Source: Gordonia sp. SID5947 (GTDB lineage Bacteria; Actinomycetota; Actinomycetes; Mycobacteriales; Mycobacteriaceae). From it: a stretch of DNA of 64,000 nt. Positions 33,486 through 42,579 of the stretch are shown here, piece after piece (position 1 is the stretch's first letter; each line of letters begins with the position of its first letter). Below the pieces are notes generated by a model. That model saw nothing but the letters and a program-made list of their open reading frames with translations. It did no database searches and had not been told where the DNA came from. The stretch is from NCBI RefSeq assembly GCF_009862785.1, contig NZ_WWHU01000001.1:2046001-2110000 (forward strand), read 5' to 3'. The position numbers were made by a program, and so were the translations under genes.

Positions 33486-36266
33486 ATGAATGTCACGACA
33501 GACCGGAACTCGGCTGCGGCCACCGAGGCCGAACCCAGAACCCACCAGATCGCGCTGGCGTTCGAAGACGGTGTCACACGATTTATCACATGCCGCGAGG
33601 ACCAGACCGTGGCCGACGCGTCGTATCGCCAGCGGATCAACATCCCACTCGATTGCCGCGACGGGGCGTGCGGCACCTGCAAGGCCTTCTGCGAATCCGG
33701 CGACTACGACGGCGGCACCTACATCGAGGATGCGCTCTCCGACGACGAATCCGCCGCCGGCTACGCCCTCCCCTGCTCGATGAAGCCGAGATCCGATCTG
33801 GTGCTCGACATCTCGGCTACCTCTGACATCGCCAAGACGCAGGCGTCGACGTTCACCGGGTCGGTCGTCGGTCTCGATCGGCTGTCGGAGACCACGATGC
33901 GCGTCAGTATCGAGATCCCGAACCGCGGTGACCTGGCGTTCCTACCCGGCCAGTATGTCAACATCGCGGTGCCCGGAACCGATGACGGGGCCGGCAGCCC
34001 GCTCACACGCTCGTATTCGTTCGCCAACGGCCCGCACGAGGAGCGACTCGTCTTCTTGGTGAAGCTGACGCCGGGTGGTGCGATGTCCACCTATCTCACC
34101 GACCGCGCACAGCGTGGGGATCCGGTCACCCTCATCGGACCACACGGTTCGTTCTTCCTCCGCGAGGCGATCCGACCGGTTCTGCTCCTGGCAGGCGGTA
34201 CCGGTCTGGCTCCCATCCTGTCGATGCTGCGCAAGATGCACGACGACGACAGCGACCGTCGAGTCCATCTCATCTACGGGGTGTCGACCGACATCGACCT
34301 GGTCGCGCTCGACGAGATCGAGTACTTCGCCCGTGAACTACCCGGATTCACCTGGGACCACTGTGTTTCCGACCCTGGTAGCGCGGCGTCGAACAAGGGC
34401 TATGTGATGAGCTTGATCGAGCCCGAGCATCTCCATGGCGGCGACGTCGCCGTGTACCTCTGCGGACCGCCCCCAATGGTGGAATCTGTCCGCACCCACA
34501 TCAACGAAGCGGGGATCGAGCCGACGGGGTTCTACTACGAGAAATTCGCGCTGGCCGTTCCCCCGGCGGTGATCGAGGAGGCGTCTGCCGTCTCGACGTC
34601 CGAGCCGGTGAACCCGGTCGGCGACGAACCGGTGATCCCAGCACCCGATGCGCGCGCCGTCGCCGGCCAGATCACCCTTCCGCACAGTGACATCGCACCC
34701 TGGCCCGGCACTGTCGCCCTCGAGGAAGGTGACACCCGTTCCCGCATCGCCGGACAGCGGGTGTGGCCGGCGACCGGGACGACCGTGGAACTCGACCCCG
34801 ACGACGGCGCATTGGCGCCCGTGTCCGCTCGCGGCATCGCCGGTCAAGAGATGTTCGCGCCGACCGGGCTCGAGCCACTTCGGTCCCCGGAATTCACACC
34901 GCCGGCGGTCGCCACGGCCGCGGTACCGGTATCGGGGACCTCCGATACCCCTGTGGCACAGCAGGCCCCGAACGCCACCATGGTCACACCGGAGGGCTAC
35001 CAGATCGGCGAGGAGCACCCCGCCATCCACGAGTCCGACGCGCTGTTCGAAGCACGCGCCGCGTTGGAACTCGGGGCGCTCGAGTTGACATTCGGCCGTC
35101 TCAGCAGCCGACAACTCGCCGGCTACCGGTTGCTCGCGGAGACCACATTGCCGTTCGTCGACGGCGAGCATTTCGTCGATGCCGCGGAGTACACGGAGTC
35201 CAACGCGAACTTTCACGACTATCTGTTCACGCTGACCGGCAACAACCACCTCCTCGAGGCCTACAAGGCGCTCGGGGTGAAGGGCCGGATGGGCGAGGTG
35301 CTGCGCAACGCCACGTGGTGCCATCCACGATGCGCCCAAGACCACGTGGACATCGTGGCGGCATTCGAGTCCGGTGATCGTGAGGCGGCGCGCACGTTGA
35401 TCGCCGACCACGCCGACCGGTCCAAGGAGACCATGCGGCGCGCCATGGCCGACGAGATGGCCACGAACCGACCGCGATTCGTCACCCCCGGCCGATTCGC
35501 CGGCAAGGTGGTGGTGGTCACCGGCGCCGCGCAGGGTATCGGCGCTCAGGCGGCGCGGCGGGTCAGTGCCGAGGGCGGCAAGGTGGTGCTGGCGGATCGT
35601 TCCGACATCGTCGCCGAGGTGGCCGGGCAGCTCGACGCCACGGGCCCCGGTGCGATTCCCGTCATTGCCGACCTCGAATCGTATGACGGCGCCGAGTCGG
35701 TGGTGCGTGCCGCGCTAGGGGCCTACGGTCGCGTCGACGTGCTGATCAACAATGTGGGTGGTGCGATCAACTTCAAGCCGTTCACGGAGTTCACCGAACA
35801 GCAGATCCGGGCAGAGATCGACAGGTCGTTGATGACCACCCTGTATGCATGTCGCGCGGTGCTCCCGTCGATGGTCACCGCGGGCAACGGCGTCATCGTG
35901 AACGTGTCGTCGGCCGCGACGCGTGGCATCCATCGCATTCCGTATTCGGCCGCCAAGGGCGGTATCAACGCCATCACGGCCTCGCTTGCAATGGAATACG
36001 CAGACAGCGGCATCCGAGTGGTGGCCACCGCGCCCGGCGGTACCCAGGCGCCGCCCCGCCGCATCTCTCGGGGCACCCCGGAACCGACGAATCCGACCGA
36101 GCAGCAATGGTTCCAGGCGCATGTCGACCAGACCATCTCGTCGTCGCTGGTGAAACGCTACGGAACACTCGACGAGCAAGCCGCCGCGATCTGTTTCCTC
36201 GCCTCCGAGGAAGCTGCCTACATCACCGGGACCGTACTGCCGGTGGCCGGCGGCGATCTGGGCTGA
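33486..36266 (+). CDS. benCD: BenC reductase - FCD domain - BenD dehydrogenase fusion
   Basis: The 926-residue single ORF joins three modules. Residues 1-355 are BenC: a plant-type 2Fe-2S ferredoxin (C57, C62, C65, C97), an FAD domain with RSYSF, and an NAD domain with GGTGLAPILSML. A Pro/Ala-rich linker covers about 360-510. Residues about 513-665 match an FCD domain, the ligand domain of GntR/FadR regulators, with NANFHDYL, QDHVDIVAAFESGD and ADHADRS histidines, but no HTH. Residues about 668-926 are BenD, an SDR with VTGAAQGIGA, INNVGG and YSAAK, which rearomatises the diol to catechol. BenC and BenD are usually separate proteins. The fusion keeps an in-frame ATG before BenD, so internal initiation is possible. 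Confidence 0.9.
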   Translation: MNVTTDRNSAAATEAEPRTHQIALAFEDGVTRFITCREDQTVADASYRQRINIPLDCRDGACGTCKAFCESGDYDGGTYIEDALSDDESAAGYALPCSMKPRSDLVLDISATSDIAKTQASTFTGSVVGLDRLSETTMRVSIEIPNRGDLAFLPGQYVNIAVPGTDDGAGSPLTRSYSFANGPHEERLVFLVKLTPGGAMSTYLTDRAQRGDPVTLIGPHGSFFLREAIRPVLLLAGGTGLAPILSMLRKMHDDDSDRRVHLIYGVSTDIDLVALDEIEYFARELPGFTWDHCVSDPGSAASNKGYVMSLIEPEHLHGGDVAVYLCGPPPMVESVRTHINEAGIEPTGFYYEKFALAVPPAVIEEASAVSTSEPVNPVGDEPVIPAPDARAVAGQITLPHSDIAPWPGTVALEEGDTRSRIAGQRVWPATGTTVELDPDDGALAPVSARGIAGQEMFAPTGLEPLRSPEFTPPAVATAAVPVSGTSDTPVAQQAPNATMVTPEGYQIGEEHPAIHESDALFEARAALELGALELTFGRLSSRQLAGYRLLAETTLPFVDGEHFVDAAEYTESNANFHDYLFTLTGNNHLLEAYKALGVKGRMGEVLRNATWCHPRCAQDHVDIVAAFESGDREAARTLIADHADRSKETMRRAMADEMATNRPRFVTPGRFAGKVVVVTGAAQGIGAQAARRVSAEGGKVVLADRSDIVAEVAGQLDATGPGAIPVIADLESYDGAESVVRAALGAYGRVDVLINNVGGAINFKPFTEFTEQQIRAEIDRSLMTTLYACRAVLPSMVTAGNGVIVNVSSAATRGIHRIPYSAAKGGINAITASLAMEYADSGIRVVATAPGGTQAPPRRISRGTPEPTNPTEQQWFQAHVDQTISSSLVKRYGTLDEQAAAICFLASEEAAYITGTVLPVAGGDLG

Positions 36267-36283
36267 ACCTCACTCATCGGACA

Positions 36284-36289
36284 TACGAT
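36284..36289 (+). promoter_or_regulatory. -10 box of a leaderless benR promoter
   Basis: TACGAT is followed after 6 nt by the GTG at 36296. This gives benR its own promoter in addition to read-through from the ben operon, and it fixes the start codon of a frame that is open for 450 nt upstream. Confidence 0.5.
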
Positions 36290-36295
36290 GGGACG

Positions 36296-38899
36296 GTGAT
36301 CATCGCGGCGGAGTGTCTCGGACGGGATCGTGAGATCGCCCAACTTCTCGATCGCGCCAGGGCCGCGACCCGACCCGGGTTCATCACCATCGTCGGCGAC
36401 GCCGGCATCGGTAAGAGCACCGTGTTGCAACGGCTCGCTCAGGTCGCCGGGGAAACCGGCGTCGATACCTGTCTGCTCTCGGACGGGGCCGTGCCCGGAA
36501 CAGTCGTCGACGAGATCATCGAGAGCGCCGCGGAGCCCGTGCTGCTGCTCGCCGACGACGCCGACCAGAACGACGACCTCGTCCGCGACGTCGCTGCGCA
36601 GGTGCGGTCCTGCCGCGATACCCCAATACTGGTTGTGCTCGCCGCCTCCCGACCGACGCCCGCGATCAGCGCTCTGCTGCCCGATACGCTTCGCCTGAGT
36701 GGCCTCGATCGTGACGACATCGCTGCCTTGGCGATCGCGCGTGGCCGGGTTCTCCATCCAGTTGTCGTCGATCGGCTGACCGAGCACACCCAAGGCAATC
36801 CCCGCGACGCGATAGCCCTGCTCGACGAATTGCCGTCGGGCGTCTGGTCCCGGGTCGACGTCGAGCTTCCCGCTCCCGCTCGCGTGGTGCTGGACGTTCG
36901 TCGTCGGCTCGCGGTCTGCAAACAGCCGACCCGCGCGCTGATCGAGGCCATTGCCGTGCTCAGCGACTCGGACTCGCTGGGCACGGCCGTTGCCCTCGCT
37001 GAGATCGACGACCCGCTCGCGGCGGTAGACGAGGCCCTGCGGACCGGTTTGGTGGTGGCACCCACCGCGCTGACACCGGCACAGGCCCAGCCACGCGTCG
37101 CCGGAACCCTGATCCGGGCGGCGATTCTGGAGGTCATGGGCATCCGCGCCGTCGGGGACCTCCACCGCCGGGCCGCGTCGGTCGTCGCCGATCCGGTCCG
37201 ACAACTCCACCACCGCGTTGCCGCGACGGCGAACCCGGATCCCGCGCTCGCCGACGCTCTCGACTCACTCGCCAGAGACCGGGGCTCCGACGGTGCCTGG
37301 GCCGAGGCGGCCGGACTGTTTCAGCAAGCCGGTCGTCTGACACCGGATCCCTTGATACGCGAGACACGTTCGACATTGGCGCTGGACGCCTTGCTCGCGG
37401 CGGGCGACTGCGTGGGTGCAGGGGCATTGGTCCCACAGGTGGAGAGCCTTCGGGAAACGCCACTGCGAAATGCCGCCCTGGCCTACCTCGCCATCCTGCG
37501 CGGCCGCGCGGCCGAAGCGCAGGTGCGCCTCGACAGAGCCTGGGACATCGTCAGTTTCGATCGTGATCCGGACACGGCCGCCCTCATCGCGCAACGATAC
37601 GTCCTGCACAACCTGGTCCGGTGCCAGGGAACCGAATTGGTGGAGTGGGCCGACCGCGCCATCACGATGGCGGGCAGCCGGTCGCCCGCCGGTGTCGAAG
37701 CGGCGGTGATCCGCGGTCTCGGCCTGGCGTGGTCGGGCAGGTCCGCCGAGGCGGTCGCCGAATACGCCGCCCTCACCGAACAGATTCGATTCGGGGCGCA
37801 AGCGCAGCGCGCGACGATGGGCCGTGGCTGGCTGCAACTGGGACTCGACGACGTCGGCGCCGCCCGCAGCAATCTGGAGACGGCAGTGTCGATGGCCAAT
37901 CTCGGCGGGTCCGCGCGGATCTCGCTGTGGGCGCTGGGCTGGCTGGCTCGAACGCAGTTCCTCACCGGTGACTGGGAACCGGCATTGCACTCGGTGGAAC
38001 AGGGACGGGTGCTTGCGCGCACCAGCGGGATAGCGCTGGCCACTCCGCTCCTGAATTGGACTGCTGCACAGATCCACTCGCTACGCGGGGATTGGGGCGA
38101 GGCCCACCGCAGCGCGCAGGAGGCGGCGACCGCCGCCGGCGATTACGAGATCATGCGCATTCCTGACCTGCTCGCACGCGGACAGATCGCAGAGGCCGCT
38201 GCCGACTACGGCAAGGTCAGGCGGACCTTGGAGCCGTTGACGCGCATGGCCGAGGAGGTTCCCGGGCTCGGTGAGCCCGGCTGGTGGCCGTGGGTCGATG
38301 TCTTGGCCAATGCGCTCGTCATCGACGGCCAACTCGACGCCGCCGATGATCTGTTACGCCCGTACGAAGAGCTCGTCGAGCAACGCGGACACCGGTCCGC
38401 GTCGGCCCGGCTCAAGTACGCTCGCGGCCGGTTACTCGGTGCGACCGGCGACATACACAAGGCCAGAAACACTTTCGAAGAGGCGCTGGAGCTCTTGGAC
38501 GGGCTGCCGCTCCGTTATGATCTGGCGCGCGTCAACTTCGCGTACGGCCAGACACTGCGTCGCGCGGGCAAACGCCGCGCTGCCGACGTGGTGATGGGAA
38601 CAGCGCGGGAGATGTATCTGTCGCTCGGCGCCGGCACTTACGTGGAGCGGTGCGAACGCGAACTCAAGGCGGGCGGACTCAACGTCCTCCGATCGGATCG
38701 TGATGCGGTCGACCTGACGCCGCAGGAGGAAGCCGTCACCGAGTTCGTCTCGCGCGGCATGTCCAACCGCGAGGTCGCGGCGGAACTGTACATCTCCCCC
38801 AAGACGGTTCAGTATCACTTGACTCGCATCTACGCCAAACTCGGTATCCGATCTCGTTCCGAACTGGCGGCGCTACGCCGGCTTCCGCCGGTCGAGTAG
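36296..38899 (+). CDS. benR: LAL-type LuxR family regulator of benzoate genes
   Basis: The 867-residue protein has an N-terminal ATPase (Walker A GDAGIGKST at about 35-43, Walker B VLLLADDAD), a long helical TPR-like middle, and a C-terminal LuxR HTH at about 806-860 (TPQEEAVTEFVSRGMSNREVAAELYISPKTVQYHLTRIYAKL). This is the large ATP-binding LuxR (LAL/MalT-like) class. In Corynebacterium a LuxR-type BenR follows benABCD, so by position and class this is its counterpart. The last codons and TAG stop come from a REP-like element. Confidence 0.82.
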   Translation: MIIAAECLGRDREIAQLLDRARAATRPGFITIVGDAGIGKSTVLQRLAQVAGETGVDTCLLSDGAVPGTVVDEIIESAAEPVLLLADDADQNDDLVRDVAAQVRSCRDTPILVVLAASRPTPAISALLPDTLRLSGLDRDDIAALAIARGRVLHPVVVDRLTEHTQGNPRDAIALLDELPSGVWSRVDVELPAPARVVLDVRRRLAVCKQPTRALIEAIAVLSDSDSLGTAVALAEIDDPLAAVDEALRTGLVVAPTALTPAQAQPRVAGTLIRAAILEVMGIRAVGDLHRRAASVVADPVRQLHHRVAATANPDPALADALDSLARDRGSDGAWAEAAGLFQQAGRLTPDPLIRETRSTLALDALLAAGDCVGAGALVPQVESLRETPLRNAALAYLAILRGRAAEAQVRLDRAWDIVSFDRDPDTAALIAQRYVLHNLVRCQGTELVEWADRAITMAGSRSPAGVEAAVIRGLGLAWSGRSAEAVAEYAALTEQIRFGAQAQRATMGRGWLQLGLDDVGAARSNLETAVSMANLGGSARISLWALGWLARTQFLTGDWEPALHSVEQGRVLARTSGIALATPLLNWTAAQIHSLRGDWGEAHRSAQEAATAAGDYEIMRIPDLLARGQIAEAAADYGKVRRTLEPLTRMAEEVPGLGEPGWWPWVDVLANALVIDGQLDAADDLLRPYEELVEQRGHRSASARLKYARGRLLGATGDIHKARNTFEEALELLDGLPLRYDLARVNFAYGQTLRRAGKRRAADVVMGTAREMYLSLGAGTYVERCERELKAGGLNVLRSDRDAVDLTPQEEAVTEFVSRGMSNREVAAELYISPKTVQYHLTRIYAKLGIRSRSELAALRRLPPVE

Positions 38900-39018
38900 A
38901 CCCGAACGCACCCAACCGCCGGTCGAGTAGGCCCCGAGCGCAGCGAGGCGCCAAATCGAGACCACCCGACAACACCCGGTCTCGATACGCCACTCACTCC
39001 GATCGCAGCTACTCGACC
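38889..39018. repeat. cluster of REP-like elements, copies D1-D3
   Basis: A short copy GGTCGAGTAG ends benR (38890-38899). A full copy at 38919-38963 runs from CCGGTCGAGTAGG to ATCGAGACC. An inverted copy at 38978-39018 runs from GGTCTCGATACGCC to GCTACTCGACC. The inverted pair can fold into a large hairpin between convergent benR and pcaJ, so it may also terminate transcription. Confidence 0.75.
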
Positions 39019-39037
39019 ACAACGCAGAGACGCGGTG

Positions 39038-39697
39038 TCAGACTGACGCCGGCTCGCTCACCGACGTCCGATCCACCACCGGCGCACCGGTTTTTGCCTC
39101 GACGACCGCGAGGTCGACACCGGCCGCGAGTTCGACCACGTCGAATCCCGAACCGTTGACATCGAACACACCGAGATCGGTGATGACGCGGCTCACCACA
39201 GACCGACCGGTGAGCGGCAGTGAGCAGTCGGCGACCAGCTTGGGATCACCCTTCTTGGTGGTGTGTTCCATCAGTACGATGACCTGGCCGGCGCCGTTGA
39301 CCAGGTCCATGGCGCCGCCGATGCCCTTGACCATCGCACCCGGGACCATCCAGTTGGCCAGGTCGCCGTTGCACGCGACTTGCATGCCGCCCAGCACCGC
39401 GACGTCGACATGTCCGCCACGGATCATCGCGAAACTCGTTGCCGAGTCGAAGAACGACGACCCCGGCAACACCGACACGGTCTGCTTACCGGCATTGATG
39501 AGGTCCGGATCGACCTCGTCGTCATATGGATACGGTCCGACGCCGAGGATTCCGTTCTCCGCGTGCAGAGTGATTCCCGAGTCGTCGGGCAGATGGTCGG
39601 GAATCATCGTCGGCAAACCGATACCCAGGTTCACGTAGGCGCCGGGGCGGAGTTCGCGCGAGGCACGTGCCGCCATCTCGGTACGAGTCCAGGTCAT
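39038..39697 (-). CDS. pcaJ: 3-oxoadipate CoA-transferase subunit B
   Basis: The 219-residue beta subunit of a class I CoA transferase has the catalytic Glu in [11 protein letters not shown] near residue 47 and the [14 protein letters not shown] and [18 protein letters not shown] blocks. With PcaI it transfers CoA from succinyl-CoA to 3-oxoadipate. The family also includes acetoacetate CoA transferases, but the neighbourhood makes 3-oxoadipate the likely substrate. It lies 9 nt after pcaI and is last in the operon. Confidence 0.9.
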   Translation of the reverse strand: MTWTRTEMAARASRELRPGAYVNLGIGLPTMIPDHLPDDSGITLHAENGILGVGPYPYDDEVDPDLINAGKQTVSVLPGSSFFDSATSFAMIRGGHVDVAVLGGMQVACNGDLANWMVPGAMVKGIGGAMDLVNGAGQVIVLMEHTTKKGDPKLVADCSLPLTGRSVVSRVITDLGVFDVNGSGFDVVELAAGVDLAVVEAKTGAPVVDRTSVSEPASV

Positions 39698-39706
39698 GGT
39701 GTCCTC

Positions 39707-40516
39707 CTAGGAGTGAACAGGCTGGTCGGTGTGGTGGGAGTCGGTCCGATCGGGTCGGGGCCGCGTGGTGCGCTGCTCGACCTCCTTGCGCGCAGCCTGT
39801 TCCGGGGTCAGCTCGACGATGCGCTTGACGAAGATCCCCGGCAGGTGGATCTCGTCGGGGCCCAGCTCCCCGACCTCGACGACACGCTCCGCCTCGACGA
39901 TCGTGGTCCGTCCGGACATCGCCGCGGGCGGATTGAAATTCCTTGCCGCGGCGTGGAACTTGCAGTTGCCTGCCTTGTCGACCACGGCCGCGCGGATGAG
40001 CGCGTAGTCGGTGACGATCGCCTCTTCGAGGACCATGTCCTCACCGTTGAACGTGCGCACCTCTTTCGGCTGCGACGCGAGAGCGACACTGCCGTCGGGG
40101 TTGTACCGCCACGGCAGCCCTCCGTCGGCGACGAGCGTCCCGACACCCGTCGGTGTGTAGAAGGCGCCGATCCCGCTGCCACCGGCACGCATGCGCTCGG
40201 CGAGCGTGCCCTGCGGTGTCAGCTCGACGGTGACCTCGCCCGCCAGGAACTGCCTGCCGAACTCCTTGTTCTCCCCGATGTAGGAGGCGATCACCTTGTC
40301 GATCTTCCTGGCCTCCAACAACAGTCCGAGTCCCGCGCCGTCGACGCCACAGTTGTTCGACACGATGGTGAGCTCGGCCGCACCCTGGTCGAGCAACGCC
40401 TCGATGAGAAACCACGGGATGCCCGCGAGCCCGAATCCACCGACGGCGAGGCTGGCGCCGTCCGGTATGTCGGCAACCGCGTCGGCGGCGGAATCTGCCA
40501 GTTTGTCGATGCTCAT
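39707..40516 (-). CDS. pcaI: 3-oxoadipate CoA-transferase subunit A
   Basis: The 269-residue alpha subunit has the glycine-rich VGGFGLAGIP loop near residue 25 and EFGRQFLAGEVTVELTPQGTLAERMRAGG, standard for this family. It pairs with PcaJ. The ATG at 40516 overlaps the pcaD stop by 4 nt; the frame's upstream extension is a shadow of pcaD. The C-terminal ~20 residues are charged and variable. Confidence 0.9.
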   Translation of the reverse strand: MSIDKLADSAADAVADIPDGASLAVGGFGLAGIPWFLIEALLDQGAAELTIVSNNCGVDGAGLGLLLEARKIDKVIASYIGENKEFGRQFLAGEVTVELTPQGTLAERMRAGGSGIGAFYTPTGVGTLVADGGLPWRYNPDGSVALASQPKEVRTFNGEDMVLEEAIVTDYALIRAAVVDKAGNCKFHAAARNFNPPAAMSGRTTIVEAERVVEVGELGPDEIHLPGIFVKRIVELTPEQAARKEVEQRTTRPRPDRTDSHHTDQPVHS

Positions 40517-41283
40517 ACTTGCTCCAGGTGTTCGATCAGTGCGGGCGTGATGATCTCGGGTTGCTCGGCGTTGGCGAGGTGTGCCGACTGCGGGACGACG
40601 AGGAGTCGACCGTTCTGCACTCTGTCGGCGATCTCTTCGAGCTTGGCCGGCGGGGATGCCGGATCGTCTGCGCCGGCAATTGCCAGGGTCGGGGCGGAGA
40701 TCGATGCGAGCTCCGAACGCTGGTCCATCACCGCGATCGCTTCGCAGCACGACGCATATCCCTCGGCGGACGTATCGGCCACCATCGCTTCGTGGTAGCG
40801 GCGGCTGTCCGGGTTGCCGGACAGGTAGGCGGGGGTGAACCACCGCTGCACAACGGCTTCCGCTACGGCTGCACTCCCCTGGGCGCGAACGGTGGCCGCC
40901 CGGTCGGTCCACGCCGACGACGGGGTGAGCTGCGCTCCGGTGCACAGCAATCCGAGCGAATTCAGCCGCTCCGGATTGCGAATCGCGATCCGCATCGCCG
41001 TCATACCACCGAGTGAGAGTCCCACCACGTGGGCGCGCTCGACGTCGAGCCGGTCGAGCAAACCGATCACGTCGTCGGCCAGGTCGTCGATCGTGTACGG
41101 GCCCTGCGGTACCGGCGACGCACCGTGCCCTCGCGTGTTGTAGCGGACCACGCGGAACCGTTCCTCGAACGCCGAGAGTTGGGCATCCCACATCCGGTAG
41201 GTCGATCCGAGCGAATTCGACAGCACCACAACGGGTCCGTCGGCACGTCCGGAGACCACCGCCTCCACCTCGACCGCGCTCAT
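40513..41283 (-). CDS. pcaD: 3-oxoadipate enol-lactonase
   Basis: The 256-residue alpha/beta hydrolase has its nucleophile Ser in VGLSLGGM, the oxyanion segment SNSLGSTYRMW and the catalytic His in VPQSAHLANAEQPE. It hydrolyses the enol-lactone product of CatC to 3-oxoadipate. It is a single-domain enzyme, not the PcaL fusion with PcaC. It overlaps pcaF and pcaI by 4 nt each. Confidence 0.92.
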   Translation of the reverse strand: MSAVEVEAVVSGRADGPVVVLSNSLGSTYRMWDAQLSAFEERFRVVRYNTRGHGASPVPQGPYTIDDLADDVIGLLDRLDVERAHVVGLSLGGMTAMRIAIRNPERLNSLGLLCTGAQLTPSSAWTDRAATVRAQGSAAVAEAVVQRWFTPAYLSGNPDSRRYHEAMVADTSAEGYASCCEAIAVMDQRSELASISAPTLAIAGADDPASPPAKLEEIADRVQNGRLLVVPQSAHLANAEQPEIITPALIEHLEQV

Positions 41284-42503
41284 CGGATGACCTCGAAGAT
41301 CGCTGCCAGACCCTGGCCGCCGCCGATACACATCGTCTCCAGTACATGGCGCGCATCGCGACGACGCGCCTCGTGTGCTGCGGTGGCCAGGATGCGAGCA
41401 CCCGTGGCACCGATCGGGTGTCCCAGAGAGATCCCGGAGCCGTTGGGATTCAAGCGATCATCGGTCGCGTCGACTTTCCATTCGGCCAGGACCGCGAGTG
41501 CCTGGGCGGCGAAGGCCTCGTTGAGTTCGATGAGGTCGATCTCATCGAGGGTGAGGCCGGCACGCTCGAGCGCAGCGGCAGTGGCGGCCACCGGGCCGAT
41601 GCCCATCACCTCTGGCTCGCAGCCCGTGACCGCCCACGACGTGAGTGCGAGCATCGGATCGAGACCTCGACGAGCAGCTTCGTCACGGGTCGTGACGACG
41701 CACATGGCGGCGCCGTCGTTCTGACCGGACGCATTGCCGGCGGTCACAGTGGAGTCGGGGTCGATCTTGCGGCGGATCGGACGTAGCGCGGCCATCGACT
41801 CCACCGAGGCATCCGCACGGGGATGCTCGTCGCGATCCACCACGACGTCCGGCTTTCCGCGTCTGCCGGGGACTGTCACGGAAACGAGTTCGTCGGCAAA
41901 CCGGCCATCGTCGTGGGCCGCGATCGCACGCTGGTGGGAGCGAACCGCGAGTTCATCCTGCTCCGTCCGGCTGATGTCGTATCGGGCACGGAGGTTCTCG
42001 GCGGTCTCGATCATCCCGCCGGGGACGGGATGGCTGTCGCCGCCGGCCGTGAGGCGTCCCCGATCGAGGCGATCCATCAGTTCGACCCCACCCTGTCGGA
42101 TGCCGGTCCGCAGACCCAGCGCGTAGTGCTCGACATTCGACATCGATTCGGCACCGCCGGCCACCACCAGGCGGGCGCCGCCGGTGGCGACCTGCGCGGC
42201 ACCGTTGAGGATCGCCTGCAGCCCGGAACCGCAGCGCCGGTCGACCTGCATCCCGGGAACCCCGGTGCCGAGCCCGGCATCGAGGGCAGCGACCCGGCCG
42301 ATCGCCGGAGCCTCACCGTTGGCATATCCCTGGCCGAGGATCACATCATCGATGTCACCTTCGCCGAGGCCGGTCCGCGAGGCGAGCTCACGCAGCAATC
42401 CGGTGGCGAGGTCGGTCACGGTCAGTGAGGCGAATGCGCCCCCCATCCGCCCGACCGGGGTGCGTAACGGCGAGCAGATGACAACGTCGGATCCGGAACT
42501 CAT
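41280..42503 (-). CDS. pcaF: 3-oxoadipyl-CoA thiolase
   Basis: The 407-residue thiolase has Cys91 in DRRCGSGLQA as acyl acceptor, NEAFAAQ, GHPIGATGAR and the C-terminal CIGGGQG. It cleaves 3-oxoadipyl-CoA into succinyl-CoA and acetyl-CoA, the last step of the pathway. It is the first gene of the pca unit. The ATG at 42503 follows TATGGT by 6 nt, so the operon mRNA is probably leaderless. A divergent LysR gene shares its promoter region. Confidence 0.92.
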   Translation of the reverse strand: MSSGSDVVICSPLRTPVGRMGGAFASLTVTDLATGLLRELASRTGLGEGDIDDVILGQGYANGEAPAIGRVAALDAGLGTGVPGMQVDRRCGSGLQAILNGAAQVATGGARLVVAGGAESMSNVEHYALGLRTGIRQGGVELMDRLDRGRLTAGGDSHPVPGGMIETAENLRARYDISRTEQDELAVRSHQRAIAAHDDGRFADELVSVTVPGRRGKPDVVVDRDEHPRADASVESMAALRPIRRKIDPDSTVTAGNASGQNDGAAMCVVTTRDEAARRGLDPMLALTSWAVTGCEPEVMGIGPVAATAAALERAGLTLDEIDLIELNEAFAAQALAVLAEWKVDATDDRLNPNGSGISLGHPIGATGARILATAAHEARRRDARHVLETMCIGGGQGLAAIFEVIR

Positions 42504-42530
42504 ACGTCCACCATAAGAACGACATCCGAT

Positions 42531-42578
42531 ATTGAGAAGTATTTATTTCCCCGCTGTTGATATATGTAGAGTCTCAAT
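42531..42578. promoter_or_regulatory. inverted repeat between pcaF and its LysR gene
   Basis: ATTGAGA (42531-42537) and TCTCAAT (42572-42578) are separated by 34 nt in the AT-rich 76-bp divergent region. The right arm overlaps the LysR -10 box (TAGAGT, 42567-42572). This fits an autoregulated divergent LysR promoter but is not a canonical T-N11-A site. Confidence 0.35.
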
Positions 42579-42579
42579 T

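Noticed and set aside
35849..36295. Upstream extension of the benR frame
   Set aside because: It lies inside the BenD-coding region in another frame; a -10 box and GTG at 36296 mark the real start.
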